Below the pieces are notes generated by a model. The model was not told where the DNA came from. It saw only the letters and a list, made by a program, of their open reading frames with translations, and searched no databases. From UKL13-3 sp943369665 (GTDB lineage Bacteria > Bacteroidota > Bacteroidia > UKL13-3): a stretch of DNA of 64,000 nucleotides. The translations under genes and the position numbers were made by a program. The stretch covers positions 62,001 through 126,000 of the forward strand of contig CALRNX020000011.1 of assembly GCA_943369665.1 (NCBI GenBank). The letters are read 5' to 3'. Below, piece after piece: positions 51,544 to 59,907 of the stretch. Within the stretch, counting starts at the first letter, position 1, and every line of letters begins with the position of its first letter.

Positions 51544-53349
51544 ATGAAAAACGTAATTGTATCCACCATCCGAGTATTTTTATTCGCATGCGTATCTTTA
51601 GCCTCGTTAGAGTCTTTCGCTCAATCAAATTTGCATAGAGAATACCTCAATGTTTCCGAGTATTTACATACACGGAAAATTGTCCAGAACAGAAATAGTC
51701 TGTATTCTATTTTGAGTAGTTATGAACACACATTAAACATGCAATATGGTTCTCTGTTAACTCAGATCTCTGCCAACAGCAACCCTGTTAATGTTGTGTT
51801 TCATGCGGAAAGAACCGGTAACTATACATTGAAACCTCAGGATATGAGTTTCTATCGTGACCCTGGTACATCTGTGGGGGTTAATGTAATGTGCGGTTTA
51901 ACATTTGATATGGTTATGGATGCATCAAGCAGTGCTTATTTAATGGAAACCAGTGAAGATGGGCATAAGGTAAATTGGTCAAAGCGTTATCCCGAATTTA
52001 AACAATTCAAATCAGTAGTAAAATCGAATCGAGGATATATTGCATGTGGTGTATTAGGTAACGCAGCAGCTTTTTTAGTCACCGACAATATTGGTAACCC
52101 TATAAGGAAATTTGTTTCAACTCCAAGTAGTCCTAATGGAAATGATACAAATTTAGAATCGAATTATAGTGAGGTGATTTCACTTGGTAACGGGAAGTAC
52201 GCATTTGTTGGTACTTGTGAGGCAATCCGAAATAATTATTATATGTCGTTTATGCTATTAACCATTTACGATGAACTCAATAACAAGATTGAATACTCGC
52301 AGGTAATAAGCAGAGATTTTAATATTGTTGGTGATATTCAGGAAGTAGGAAAGGCTTTGGCATTTGATGAAGAAAAAGGCAGATTATACCTTGCAGGTGA
52401 AGAACGCACTGGTAGGATTTGCAATTATAAATCAGTTCCGGTTTTAATTCAATTTGATCTTTCCACTCATACACTTTTGTCGTACGATAAATTCCCTGCG
52501 TATAATCAGAACACCCAATTAGTATCAATGGTTAATGATATCCAACTTAGTAATGATGGGGATAGGCAGTCGGTTTGGATTTTAGGCTCCACTAATCATA
52601 TTGATGAGACTGGATGGTATCTTGGTCCAAACAAATCTTATTTGCTTGAATTAGATAAGTCAAATTTGAATGTAAATTCCATTGAGATGTTTGATAATGA
52701 ACATGATCTTATACTCAGATCGCTTGTTGTGGAACCTAATTATAATATCAAGATTGTTGGAAATTCATATGATGTTATTCCCGTTGAAGATGCCATTGAT
52801 GTTACTGAGTATTGGGTTGCTAATTACAAAATATATGAGGTTCAAACACGCCAATACGGACATTCGGAACATTGTAACGATTATTATATTGAAGCGCTAA
52901 AAAAGTCAGTAGCTATTAATAATGCTGAGAATAGTGTAGTGGATAGCAAAACAACCGGATTCGACATACAAGTAGGTGCTCAATTACAGGCAAGGGAGCA
53001 AGAGTTTATCTGTGAACAAGGACCGGTTGATGATGATGATGAATCAAATAGCTTTATGCATACGGGAACAAGCGAACTTGCGTCTTCGATGCATTCTGTG
53101 TCTATTCGCCCCAATCCTGCCAGTAATATGGCAACCTTGCAGTTTAATTTCACCAAATCTTCCTCGGTATCTTTGAGTTTATATGATATCAACGGTAAGT
53201 TGGTAGAGAAACAAATCCCAACAAAACAATCCGTTACTTCGGGTGATACGTATTCAATGGATGTTTCTGACCTAGCTACAGGAGTATATGTATTAAAGGT
53301 AGTTGCCGGAAATAGCGTTTACCACGAACGCCTTATTATTCAGAAATAA
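51544..53349 (+). CDS. Large T9SS-exported protein of unknown function
   Basis: This 601-residue exported protein has a signal peptide ending in SLESFAQ. The main part is strand-rich and may be a propeller (KYAFVGTCEAIRNNYYMSF, GRLYLAGEERTG, VWILGSTNHID). After an acidic stretch (VDDDDESN) comes a C-terminal type A T9SS sorting domain with SIRPNPASNMATLQF, LYDINGKLVE and GVYVLKV...LIIQK. The frame extends to a GTG at 51481, but the ATG at 51544 gives a proper signal peptide. It lies 100 bases after the LytTR gene and may be under its control. No enzymatic motif was recognised. Confidence 0.8.
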   Translation: MKNVIVSTIRVFLFACVSLASLESFAQSNLHREYLNVSEYLHTRKIVQNRNSLYSILSSYEHTLNMQYGSLLTQISANSNPVNVVFHAERTGNYTLKPQDMSFYRDPGTSVGVNVMCGLTFDMVMDASSSAYLMETSEDGHKVNWSKRYPEFKQFKSVVKSNRGYIACGVLGNAAAFLVTDNIGNPIRKFVSTPSSPNGNDTNLESNYSEVISLGNGKYAFVGTCEAIRNNYYMSFMLLTIYDELNNKIEYSQVISRDFNIVGDIQEVGKALAFDEEKGRLYLAGEERTGRICNYKSVPVLIQFDLSTHTLLSYDKFPAYNQNTQLVSMVNDIQLSNDGDRQSVWILGSTNHIDETGWYLGPNKSYLLELDKSNLNVNSIEMFDNEHDLILRSLVVEPNYNIKIVGNSYDVIPVEDAIDVTEYWVANYKIYEVQTRQYGHSEHCNDYYIEALKKSVAINNAENSVVDSKTTGFDIQVGAQLQAREQEFICEQGPVDDDDESNSFMHTGTSELASSMHSVSIRPNPASNMATLQFNFTKSSSVSLSLYDINGKLVEKQIPTKQSVTSGDTYSMDVSDLATGVYVLKVVAGNSVYHERLIIQK

Positions 53350-53374
53350 CGGAAGCACAAAATTTATTCAATGT

Positions 53375-55705
53375 TCAATCCAACACCGCACTCACAATGT
53401 CGGTGTTGGATTTTTTTATTTTTAATACCACAAACTTACTGGTAGGGGTATTGCTTTTTTCTGCAACCGAACCTATCGGAACCAATACATTTGTTTCGGG
53501 AAAATATGTTGCGGTACATTGTTCGGGGATATTGTATTGCACCACGATAAAGTTGTGGGCCACACGCTCAATATTGTCGTAATTGTTAATGAGGTCTACC
53601 ACATCACCGGCTTTTAAGCCATGTTTTGCAATATCGGTTGAGTTCATCAGGATCACCCTGCGTTCGTTGTAAATGCCACGGTAACGATCGTCCAGGCCAT
53701 AAATGGTTGTGTTAAACTGGTCATGCGTTCGGATGGTCATCATCATCAGTTCATCTTCGGCCAGTGTGTTTTTGGGAACATCGGCCACGTTAAAATGTGC
53801 TTTACCTGTGAGGGTAAAAAACTTGCCTTCGCGTGCACCATTAGGCAAATAAAAACCTCCGGATTCGCGAACGCGTTTATTGTAATCGGTAAATCCATTG
53901 ATGGTTTTTTCGATATCGGCTCTGATAAAATCGTAGTTCCGTTGGTAACTCTCCCAGTTAATCTTCGAGAGGGGTAAGGTTGCCTGCGCCATTTTACACA
54001 CAATCACACTTTCGCTTAACAAGTTTTGGCTTACGGGTTTCAAATTGCCTTTGCTCATTTGCACCACGCCCATCGAGTTTTCGCAACTGATAAATTGTTC
54101 TTCGCCTTGGGCGTTTATATCCTTATCACTGCGGCCATAGGTTGGCAATATCAATGCTTCTTCACCACAGATCAAATGACTGCGGTTCAGTTTGGTGCTA
54201 ATGTGAACGGTGAGTTTGCAATTGCGCAAAGCCTGCGCAGTAAAGGTTGTATCGGGAGTTGCCGATAGAAAGTTTCCGCCCATGGCAATAAATACCTTGC
54301 CCGGTTCGGCATGCATTTTTTTGATGGCATCCACTACATCCAACCCATGTTCGTAGGGTGCGTTTATGTTAAATACCTGGTTGAGTTTATCAATAAACGC
54401 TTTGGATGGTTTTTCATAAATGCCCATTGTTCTATCGCCTTGCACATTGCTATGTCCGCGCACAGGGCAGGTGCCAGCCCCAGGTTTACCAATGCTGCCT
54501 TTAAGCAATAACAAGTTCACTACTTCCTTAATGGTATCAACGGCATTTTTATGTTGTGTTAAACCCATTGCCCAGCAGGCAATGATTTTGGTTTTGTGTT
54601 TAAATACTTCGGCTGTTTTGCGGATCTCTTCCAATGAAATACCACAAGCTTCACTCAGTTCTTCAAGTGAATAAGCATCCAGCGAATTCACCAATTCATC
54701 GTAACCTAAAGTATGTTCATGAATAAAGTTAAGGTCGAAAATACTTCCCGGATGAACTTGTTCTTCTTCCCACAGTATTTTTTCGATGGCTTTAATCAAT
54801 GCTAAATCGCTGTTGATTTTTACCTGTAAATAAATATCCGTAAGTCCCGATTTGATACCCAAAACGCCATTCAGTTTTTGAGGGTTGTTAAATCCTACCA
54901 ACCCTGTTTCGCGCAGCGGATTAACCGAAATAATCGTACACCCGTTTTGTTTGGCCTTTTGCAAAGCACTCAACATGCGAGGATGATTGGTGCCCGGGTT
55001 TTGCCCTAAGATGAGCACAATTTCGGCTTCGTAAAAATCTTCTAAGGTTACCGATCCTTTACCAATACCAAGTGTTTCGCTTAATGCGACACCACTGCTT
55101 TCATGGCACATATTGCTGCAATCGGGTAAATTGTTGGTGCCAAATTCGCGCACAAAAAGCTGGTATAAAAAAGCGGCTTCGTTGCTGGTGCGCCCCGAAG
55201 TGTAAAAAATGCCATCGTTGGGTGAAGGCAATTCGTTGAGGTTTTTGGCAATCAGTTTGAATGCATTTTCCCAGGTAATGGGTTGGTAATGTGTAGCACC
55301 TTTTGGTAAATACATGGGTTCGGCTACACGTCCTTTTTTACCAATGCGGTAATCGTCCATATCGGCCAATTCGGCTACCGAATAGTTGGTGAAAAAATCA
55401 GCCCACAAAGCTTTGGTGGTGGCTTCTTCGGCAATGGCCTTGGCTCCGTTTTCGCAATACTCGGCAATAGGGGAACGCTCATCATCCGGGTCGGGCCAGG
55501 CACAACCCGGGCAATCAAATCCATCTTTTTGGTTGAGTTTGGCCAAGGCTTTAAACCCGCGGATGGGATCCATTTCGCTCAACATATGTTTGGCCGAAGA
55601 AATAACTGCAGGAATTCCGGCTGCAGCTTTCTTGGGTTTGGTCAGTTTGATGTTCTCAAACGTCTCAGGATTTTCGGGATTAGGGAGTTCCGATTTTTTT
55701 GCCAT
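53375..55705 (-). CDS. FdhF/YdeP-type molybdopterin oxidoreductase
   Basis: This 776-residue molybdoenzyme of the formate-dehydrogenase-like (YdeP) group starts with a segment holding CPGCAWPDPDD and YCENG, cysteines that could bind an iron-sulfur cluster as in YdeP. The cofactor domains show FYTSGRTSNEAAFLYQLFVR, DCSNMCHESSGVAL (likely metal-ligand region), LILGQNPGTNHPRML and INPLRETGL-like text. The C-terminal domain binds the pterin. No Fdh subunits, chaperones or other molybdopterin genes are nearby. The substrate is unknown; YdeP has been linked to acid resistance. An in-frame extension to 55732 is less likely than the ATG at 55703-55705 (MAKKSELPN). Confidence 0.9.
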   Translation of the reverse strand: MAKKSELPNPENPETFENIKLTKPKKAAAGIPAVISSAKHMLSEMDPIRGFKALAKLNQKDGFDCPGCAWPDPDDERSPIAEYCENGAKAIAEEATTKALWADFFTNYSVAELADMDDYRIGKKGRVAEPMYLPKGATHYQPITWENAFKLIAKNLNELPSPNDGIFYTSGRTSNEAAFLYQLFVREFGTNNLPDCSNMCHESSGVALSETLGIGKGSVTLEDFYEAEIVLILGQNPGTNHPRMLSALQKAKQNGCTIISVNPLRETGLVGFNNPQKLNGVLGIKSGLTDIYLQVKINSDLALIKAIEKILWEEEQVHPGSIFDLNFIHEHTLGYDELVNSLDAYSLEELSEACGISLEEIRKTAEVFKHKTKIIACWAMGLTQHKNAVDTIKEVVNLLLLKGSIGKPGAGTCPVRGHSNVQGDRTMGIYEKPSKAFIDKLNQVFNINAPYEHGLDVVDAIKKMHAEPGKVFIAMGGNFLSATPDTTFTAQALRNCKLTVHISTKLNRSHLICGEEALILPTYGRSDKDINAQGEEQFISCENSMGVVQMSKGNLKPVSQNLLSESVIVCKMAQATLPLSKINWESYQRNYDFIRADIEKTINGFTDYNKRVRESGGFYLPNGAREGKFFTLTGKAHFNVADVPKNTLAEDELMMMTIRTHDQFNTTIYGLDDRYRGIYNERRVILMNSTDIAKHGLKAGDVVDLINNYDNIERVAHNFIVVQYNIPEQCTATYFPETNVLVPIGSVAEKSNTPTSKFVVLKIKKSNTDIVSAVLD
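53377..53420 (+). terminator. Terminator of the T9SS gene, encoded within the 3' end of the oxidoreductase gene
   Basis: A perfect 12-base stem, AATCCAACACCG (53377-53388) and CGGTGTTGGATT (53401-53412), is followed by a T-run on the plus strand. The stem also codes for the last residues (TDIVSAVLD, stop) of the convergent molybdoenzyme. Confidence 0.85.
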
Positions 55706-55815
55706 GACTCGAAAGTACAAAAATAGCAGCAAAATGGGTAGTAATGATTTGACGAAAAAAAGAGAATTGAAACAATAACATCACAATGCTCCTCTGGGGA
55801 TTGCTTGAAACGGAA

Positions 55816-56835
55816 TTACTTTTTTCCTCCTTTTACGAGCATCCAAATGGCGAAAAATATTTCTCCGAGAATCATTGGAACAAGGAAGATGGGTTGAATG
55901 ATTGCGGCATACGCCACAGGATTGGGAGCGAACAGCATTCCCAAATTGATAACGATATAACCAATACCGGCAGTGATGAGCAAAGCTTTAATCAAAATAT
56001 TCAACCACTTTTTTCCGCCCTCATTAGTATATAAAATGCCGAGGGAGATCAGGTGTAATCCGAAAACAATTAATCCCCAACTCCAAATACTGTTGAAGGT
56101 ATTGATGTGATTGTAAATGGACAAGGCAGGACTTGAAACCGTTACCTTCAATAGTTGGAGAATGGCAACACCAAGAAACGCGCTATAGATAAATCGTAGT
56201 ACACCGCTTGTAAGGGACATTTTGGGACGTTCGTTCTTGTAGTATTTGTATACTCCGATTGATACCAAAACATCTAAAATGAGTACGACAATCCAGCCAA
56301 TAACCCCTATTGTGTATTGACCAAAATTGGCTGTTACCTGGGTTGCGGTTAAAGCAGGATTTCCCAGCACAAACATGCCGCTGATGATGGGCACACAAAT
56401 GGCAGCTACAATGGCCATTAGCAGAAGTGACGCACCTATTATGAGTGCTATATTACGTTTGGGTTGATTTTTCTTTTGTGGATGTTGGATTGATGGATGA
56501 TCTTTTTGCATGGTTGGTTTATCAGGATGTTTATGTACACTTTTTGTATTGGAGTCGGATATTATGTTGTATACTATTGGTGCCGATCCAATTTTATGTT
56601 TTGGCTCATTGCGCATAGTTGAGGGTGCTGCAAAATGATCGGGTGTTTGTATTGCAGCCGCAGTGACCCTTTTATTGCTTTTGTTTGATTGCTTGTCTTT
56701 CAATGGGTTTCTGAATAAGGTAAAATCGACAGCCCATCCTCTCGAGTACCTTCTTTTTTGGATCGAACAAGATGATAAGAGGAACATAATGCTCAGAAAA
56801 AGATAGATAGGATTGAATGAAATACTGTTGCTCAT
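55816..56835 (-). CDS. Lipoprotein-like N-terminus fused to DUF4386 membrane domain
   Basis: This 339-residue protein has an unusual build. Residues 1-23 form a lipobox (LLSSC) followed by SIQKRRYSRGWAVDF, which resembles small Bacteroidota lipoproteins. A charged, Lys/His/Pro-rich low-complexity linker (about 50-125) comes next. The remainder is a six-to-seven-segment membrane domain of the DUF4386 type: GVIGWIVVLILDVLVSIGVY, RFIYSAFLGVAIL, GLIVFGLHLISLGIL and the closing EIFFAIWMLVKGG. The function is unknown. A Crp/Fnr regulator gene lies upstream on the same strand, so joint expression or direct regulation is likely. Confidence 0.75.
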   Translation of the reverse strand: MSNSISFNPIYLFLSIMFLLSSCSIQKRRYSRGWAVDFTLFRNPLKDKQSNKSNKRVTAAAIQTPDHFAAPSTMRNEPKHKIGSAPIVYNIISDSNTKSVHKHPDKPTMQKDHPSIQHPQKKNQPKRNIALIIGASLLLMAIVAAICVPIISGMFVLGNPALTATQVTANFGQYTIGVIGWIVVLILDVLVSIGVYKYYKNERPKMSLTSGVLRFIYSAFLGVAILQLLKVTVSSPALSIYNHINTFNSIWSWGLIVFGLHLISLGILYTNEGGKKWLNILIKALLITAGIGYIVINLGMLFAPNPVAYAAIIQPIFLVPMILGEIFFAIWMLVKGGKK

Positions 56836-56897
56836 GGTTAAAATGATAAGTGAACCGGGAGCAAAAGTAGAGCAGCAAATAGCAGCTTATCGTTGAC

Positions 56898-57512
56898 TTA
56901 AGTTAAGGAATTCGGCTCACTTACGTTGGTCTTCGATTTTGTAAAAAGACGTTTGCGAATTCGGCTCAATGATTCGGGAGTGATACCCAAATAACTGGCT
57001 ATTTGGTTATTGGGAACCCTGTTTACCAGGTCAGCTCTTTGTTTGATGAAGTCGGCATATCTTTCTTCGGGAGAAGATAACTTAAACATGGAGAGCCTGC
57101 TTTGAGCTTTTAACCATTCCTGTTCGGCAACCTGCATCAAAATGGTTTGCAATACCGGAAATTCGGCAATCAATTCAGTATCCTGTTCTTGTTCGCCTAC
57201 AATAAGTACAGAGTCTTCAATACACTCGAGGTAAAAGTCGGAGGAAATCCTGTTCAGATAACAATCAGAAGATATGGCGGCATTTTCTGCCGTGTAAAAT
57301 TCTGCCGATCTTTCTACACCATCTTTTATATAATATTGTCTTACGCAACCTTCAAGTACAAAGAAGCAATATTGGGGAATCTTTCCTTCCTCCTGTAGAA
57401 TAGTCTTCTTTTTGAACAGTTTAACGTTCAGTTTTTTTGCCAGTTCCATTCGCTCATGTTCTTTCAGAATGGGGAATTTTTCGAGGAAACGAAGTGTAAT
57501 TTGATGTGTCAT
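56898..57512 (-). CDS. Crp/Fnr-family transcriptional regulator
   Basis: This 204-residue regulator has an N-terminal cyclic-nucleotide-binding-like domain (GKIPQYCFFVLEGCVRQYYI, residues 42-61; FYTAENAAISSDCYLN). A C-terminal helix-turn-helix reads QIASYLGITPESLSRIRKRL. Iron-sulfur cysteines of Fnr are absent, so this is a Crp-like group as found in many Bacteroidota. It lies 62 bases upstream of the DUF4386 fusion gene on the same strand and probably controls that region. The effector is unknown. Confidence 0.9.
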   Translation of the reverse strand: MTHQITLRFLEKFPILKEHERMELAKKLNVKLFKKKTILQEEGKIPQYCFFVLEGCVRQYYIKDGVERSAEFYTAENAAISSDCYLNRISSDFYLECIEDSVLIVGEQEQDTELIAEFPVLQTILMQVAEQEWLKAQSRLSMFKLSSPEERYADFIKQRADLVNRVPNNQIASYLGITPESLSRIRKRLFTKSKTNVSEPNSLT

Positions 57513-57732
57513 ATTGGGTTACGTTTCATAAAACATCCGAAATAAATCATGTATTACTTATTTAACCAAAAGCGTTTGGGAGTACAATCACTTTACAGTC
57601 AAACAGGTTAATGCCGGTCGGATATTGTTTTTGACCAGTTTGCCGTTACTCGAAAGTAATCTTTTTTTGATGGATTAAAGGAGCTTATACAATATTTCAT
57701 AATCACATTGTATTCATGCATATTTGTACCCA
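57513..57732. other. 220-base divergent intergenic region with one hairpin
   Basis: This gap separates the Crp/Fnr gene (minus) and the IscA-like gene (plus). I see no ORF. A short hairpin TTACT (57646-57650), CGAA, AGTAA (57655-57659) is followed by TCTTTTTTT on the plus strand, like a weak terminator with no annotated gene ahead of it. Confidence 0.4.
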
Positions 57733-58029
57733 ATGGAGATTATACAATTTACAGAGAAAGCGATCGAAGCCATTTCGAGTTATCACCAAACCTTGCAAAT
57801 TCCCGAAGGTAGTTATGTGCGTGTGGGCATTCGCCAAAAGAACGAAACGAATAAACGTTTACTGATCGGGTTCGATGAACCCACCGATAAAGATAAAATA
57901 GCAGAGGTACAAGGAGTAAAAGTATTGTACCATCCGGGCGAGATTTTCTTTTTTGCCGGAATGGTGATCGATTATGTAGAAGAAGAAGGTCGCAAAGGAT
58001 TTACGTTTGTAGAGAAACCTAAAGCATGA
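57733..58029 (+). CDS. HesB/IscA-like protein lacking all cysteines
   Basis: This 98-residue protein aligns in layout with HesB/IscA A-type carriers: IIQFTEKAIEAISSYH, then YVRVGIRQ, FDEPTDKDKIAEVQGVKVL and IDYVEEEGRKGFTFVEKP at the end. The three conserved cysteines of A-type carriers (one in a GGCSG loop and two in CxC near the C-terminus) are absent, and there is no Cys anywhere. It therefore cannot hold an iron-sulfur cluster in the normal way. The ATG at 57733 is preferred to a TTG at 57724. It overlaps the next gene by 4 bases (ATGA). Confidence 0.78.
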   Translation: MEIIQFTEKAIEAISSYHQTLQIPEGSYVRVGIRQKNETNKRLLIGFDEPTDKDKIAEVQGVKVLYHPGEIFFFAGMVIDYVEEEGRKGFTFVEKPKA

Positions 58030-59258
58030 CATTTGCCGAGAACTTAAATATTTCACTGACTGCGATTGCCGGGAACAAGATGCGTGCGTTCATCACAGCA
58101 CTCATTATTGCTATCGGTATCATGGCATTGGTGGGTATTCTCACAGCTATTGATGGGATCAAATCGTCTATCAACAGCAGCTTTTCCAATATGGGGGCCA
58201 ATACCTTCAATATCAAAAACAGGGGTAATAATGTTCAGTTTGGAACCAAAGGCAAAGCGCAGGTAAAATATAAAACCATTACACGGCAGGAGGCATATGA
58301 GTTTAGCAAAGAGTATTCCTATCCATCCAAAACATCCTTGTCGGTAAATGCCTCATTTGCCAGCACGGTAAAATACAATTCGAATAAGACGGATCCGAAT
58401 GTGATGGTAATGGGGGGAGATGTAAATTACCTTGAGGTAGGCGGCTATGAAATAGATCAGGGACGGAATTTTGGTGAGCGCGAGGTGGAGAGTGCTTCCA
58501 GCGTTGCACTTATTGGAAAAGAGATCAAAACCAAATTGTTTAAAAATGTAAACCCTATTGGGGAGGCTGTTTTTGTGGGAGGAGCGAAGTACCGGGTGAT
58601 TGGGGTATTAAAGGAAAAAGGTTCGGCAATGGGATTTGGAGGCGACCGTATCGTGATCGTTCCGCTCGAAAATGCACGCCAGGTTTTTGCCAAGCCCAAT
58701 ATGAGTTTTGTGATCACCGTTGCTGTTACAGATGTTCCGTCAATGGATGTAGCTGTTGACGAAGCTGAGGCTGTTTTCAGGCGGATCCGCAGATTACCGG
58801 CAACGGCCGACAATAATTTTGAAGTAATGAAAGCCGATAATATTGCCAAAGAAATGATTGATAGTTTGCAATACGTAACCATTGCGGCTACGGTTATTGG
58901 ATTTATTACATTACTTGGAGCAGCTATCGGGCTTATGAATATTATGCTGGTATCGGTCACCGAACGTACACGTGAAATCGGGATTCGTAAATCCATTGGT
59001 GCTACCAAAAGTGTGATCCGTAAACAGTTTTTGTTTGAGGCAATTGTGATCTGCCAGATCGGTGGACTGGGCGGAGTGATCCTGGGCATCCTGATTGGAA
59101 ACGGTGTTTCAATGCTCATGAATGGAGGGTTTATCATTCCCTGGATGTGGATCTTTTCAGGACTTTTATTGTGTTTGGTTGTGGGGTTGATCTCCGGAAT
59201 TTATCCAGCTGTTAAAGCAAGCAATCTCGACCCGATCGAAGCACTCAGATATGAGTAA
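58026..59258 (+). CDS. MacB/FtsX-type ABC transporter permease
   Basis: This 410-residue inner-membrane protein has the MacB layout: an N-terminal membrane segment (about residues 16-38), a large periplasmic domain (about 45-270) and three C-terminal segments (about 280-303, 335-357, 370-392). Motifs include NKMRAFITALIIAIGIMALV, the periplasmic-domain-like VMGGDVNYLEVGGYEIDQGR, and EIGIRKSIGATKSVIRKQF before the third segment. The closing ISGIYPAVKASNLDPIEALR is typical. The ATPase partner is not adjacent. It overlaps the cysteine-free IscA-like gene. Confidence 0.93.
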   Translation: MTFAENLNISLTAIAGNKMRAFITALIIAIGIMALVGILTAIDGIKSSINSSFSNMGANTFNIKNRGNNVQFGTKGKAQVKYKTITRQEAYEFSKEYSYPSKTSLSVNASFASTVKYNSNKTDPNVMVMGGDVNYLEVGGYEIDQGRNFGEREVESASSVALIGKEIKTKLFKNVNPIGEAVFVGGAKYRVIGVLKEKGSAMGFGGDRIVIVPLENARQVFAKPNMSFVITVAVTDVPSMDVAVDEAEAVFRRIRRLPATADNNFEVMKADNIAKEMIDSLQYVTIAATVIGFITLLGAAIGLMNIMLVSVTERTREIGIRKSIGATKSVIRKQFLFEAIVICQIGGLGGVILGILIGNGVSMLMNGGFIIPWMWIFSGLLLCLVVGLISGIYPAVKASNLDPIEALRYE

Positions 59259-59328
59259 AATTCGAAACGTTCAAACAAAAAAAGATTAATAATGAATGCT
59301 GAAGAACAAAAGAACTTAATAAGGTAAT

Positions 59329-59901
59329 ATGAAAAAAATATTGACAGTATTATTCCCTTTGATGATTATCTCAATGGGGTTCACAATGGATAAAAACGAA
59401 TTAGTATTTACTTATCCGAAAAATAAAGCAGCATCTTTTTCAATGGAAACAGATCTGTTTAATAAGTTTAAAAAAGAGTGGCGTGGTGCAGACTATTATT
59501 ATATCTGTGATAATAATGACAGAGGATTTATCTGTTCAGTTCTATTTTATAAGTTAAACAAAGAAGAGCAGCAAATGATGGTTGACATGCCAAGAACGCT
59601 GCTTAAGGGTCCCGAATTAAGTCCTGTATATGCTTGTTCGTATTTTACAACAAATTCAAGCTTGAAGAAATATGAATCGAATGTGAAAAAATGGGGAGAA
59701 ATAACAGATGACTTTATGTTTAGCCAATCAGACGTAAAAGAATTTGATGGTGTTGAAATAAACCAGAAAAATATGTTTGGATATACAATGTTTGGGAACG
59801 ATTTGTTTGTCAATATTCATCTGTCAAAAGTTGAATGTACTCCAGAGGATTCAACCATCATGAGAAAAATATTGGATGGGTTAAGAAAAACGATAAAGTA
59901 A
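59329..59901 (+). CDS. Secreted protein of unknown function
   Basis: This 190-residue exported protein has a short N-terminal hydrophobic signal (ILTVLFPLMIISMGFTM). The mature part is strand-rich with two cysteines in YYICDNNDRGFICSVLFY, which may form a disulfide, and a third in YACSYF. I do not recognise a family. It lies between the permease and the antiporter, both on the same strand, and may share a transcript with the antiporter 6 bases downstream. Confidence 0.55.
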   Translation: MKKILTVLFPLMIISMGFTMDKNELVFTYPKNKAASFSMETDLFNKFKKEWRGADYYYICDNNDRGFICSVLFYKLNKEEQQMMVDMPRTLLKGPELSPVYACSYFTTNSSLKKYESNVKKWGEITDDFMFSQSDVKEFDGVEINQKNMFGYTMFGNDLFVNIHLSKVECTPEDSTIMRKILDGLRKTIK

Positions 59902-59907
59902 TTACCC

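Noticed and set aside
58457..59137. 226-residue minus-strand ORF inside the ABC permease
   Set aside because: Composition shadow of a membrane protein gene; low complexity and no motifs.
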